NCBI GenBank assembly: GCA_026415975.1
Contig: JAOAFZ010000003.1
Coordinates: 124,001-188,000 of the forward strand
DNA: 64,000 nucleotides
Direction: 5' to 3'
From: Patescibacteria group bacterium
GTDB taxonomy: Bacteria > Patescibacteriota > Microgenomatia > UBA1406 > GWC2-37-13
A program made the position numbers and the translations under genes. Positions 63,494 through 64,000 of the stretch are shown here, in pieces (positions within the stretch are counted from its first letter, which is position 1; every line of letters starts with the position of its first letter). The notes below the pieces were generated by a model, which searched no databases, was not told the DNA's origin, and worked only from the letters and a program-made list of their open reading frames with translations.

Positions 63494-64000
63494 ATGCAAC
63501 TGAACCATATCCGATTCACCGCTTCTGACGGCTGGAAGCTTGCGGGATTGCTCTTCGAACCGACAGCTGCTGATATTTTTGGCACCGGAAACGGCGGAAA
63601 CACCTTTGATAGTGTCGCTGTGTTTCTTCATGGCAACGGAGGCTCTTCGGTATTTGAATCTGTAGAAAAAATGCGCTCCTACGCCAGCGCACTTAACCAT
63701 CAGGGAATAGCCTTTTTTGCTTTCAATAACCGGGGCTCAGGCTATATTCGAAAGCTCAAGCGATTACGAGAGGACGGCTCGGAAGAAGAAGTGAAAGGCG
63801 GTACCGCTTACGAGCTTATTGAAGAATGCGTACCCGATATTTCGGGAGCCCTCGAATATCTTTCAAGGAAAGGATACCGGCGGTTTTTCCTGATAGGGGA
63901 ATCCACCGGCGCCAACAAAATCGTAGTATACGAACACCTGGTTCCTGACTCCCGGGTCGAAAAATTGGCGCTTATCTGCGGAGGAGACGACAGCGGTATC
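63494..64000 (+). CDS. Alpha/beta hydrolase, truncated by the window end
   Basis: 169 residues visible. HGNGGSS forms the oxyanion-hole region (HGxGG), FNNRGSGYI follows, and FLIGESTGANKIV contains the nucleophile elbow GESTG. The layout resembles DUF1749/serine-aminopeptidase-like hydrolases. The catalytic Asp and His lie beyond the window. Confidence 0.8.
   Translation, partial: MQLNHIRFTASDGWKLAGLLFEPTAADIFGTGNGGNTFDSVAVFLHGNGGSSVFESVEKMRSYASALNHQGIAFFAFNNRGSGYIRKLKRLREDGSEEEVKGGTAYELIEECVPDISGALEYLSRKGYRRFFLIGESTGANKIVVYEHLVPDSRVEKLALICGGDDSGI

Noticed and set aside
1..64000. Recoded UGA (glycine) as in Absconditabacteria and Gracilibacteria
   Set aside because: Long conserved genes use TGA as stop (for example the Gre-family, asd and kinase genes) and have no internal TGA at conserved Gly positions.
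1..64000. CRISPR array
   Set aside because: No regularly spaced short direct repeats; the repeats found are gene-end duplications and inverted repeats.

Overview
The window looks like a chromosomal segment of a Candidate Phyla Radiation (Patescibacteria) bacterium. This rests on gene content, not a search: trimmed informational proteins (trigger factor without its PPIase domain, PheT without the OB-fold tRNA-binding domain, ThrS without TGS), small CPR-type families (DUF3467, DUF2905, a DUF5660-like protein, a PIF1-like helicase), a short serine recombinase at a tRNA gene, and almost no Shine-Dalgarno sequences. Instead, about twenty genes carry a TATAAT/TATACT/TACAAT hexamer ending 5-9 nt before the start codon, so leaderless transcripts appear to be the rule. 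UGA acts as stop throughout; there is no sign of a recoded genetic code.

Layout. 0-5.6 kb: membrane proteins, a Gre-family factor, a sensor histidine kinase, a small HEPN-like protein divergent from hflX. 5.85-9.3 kb: an element at the 3' end of tRNA-Lys made of two abutting halves (a zincin-like gene and a serine recombinase with an in-frame stop), each bounded by its own ~105-bp inverted repeat, with an att-like junction in the middle. 9.4-31.5 kb: a region rich in relics (tRNA-Ser-like relic, IS3 and IS30 transposase remains, broken purA, a broken GT39 glycosyltransferase, a broken photolyase-related gene, a large AT-rich shattered gene, duplicated gene ends) in which a MazG-like/DUF2075 pair, a 1014-aa surface protein (HExxH peptidase-like, von Willebrand D, three C-terminal repeats) and a 606-aa unknown protein remain open. 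31.5-39.7 kb: lipoprotein, tRNA-Arg, membrane methyltransferase, two cell-wall hydrolases, trigger factor, tRNA-Asp and tRNA-Val, an FMN-binding protein/ApbE pair, a phosphoribosyltransferase. 39.8-44.9 kb: a five-gene threonine operon. 44.9-53.2 kb: membrane and TPR proteins, trpS, a broken tagA/wecG. 53.2-64 kb: thrS-infC-rpmI-rplT-pheS-pheT, gpmA, DUF3467, HAD phosphatase, PIF1-like helicase, and the start of an alpha/beta hydrolase.

Most exciting signal. Two separate loci concerned with threonine, the biosynthetic operon and thrS, each carry a complete transcription attenuator: a promoter, a tiny (near-)leaderless leader peptide (MKKCLTGIAIITRSPRGR and MNSQFTAITTTTP), an antiterminator pairing that a ribosome at the leader stop codon would cover, and a GC hairpin followed by eight Ts. 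The aspartokinase and homoserine dehydrogenase lack ACT domains, so attenuation may replace feedback inhibition. The operon has no recognisable homoserine kinase; a P-loop kinase sits, translationally coupled, exactly where thrB would be expected.
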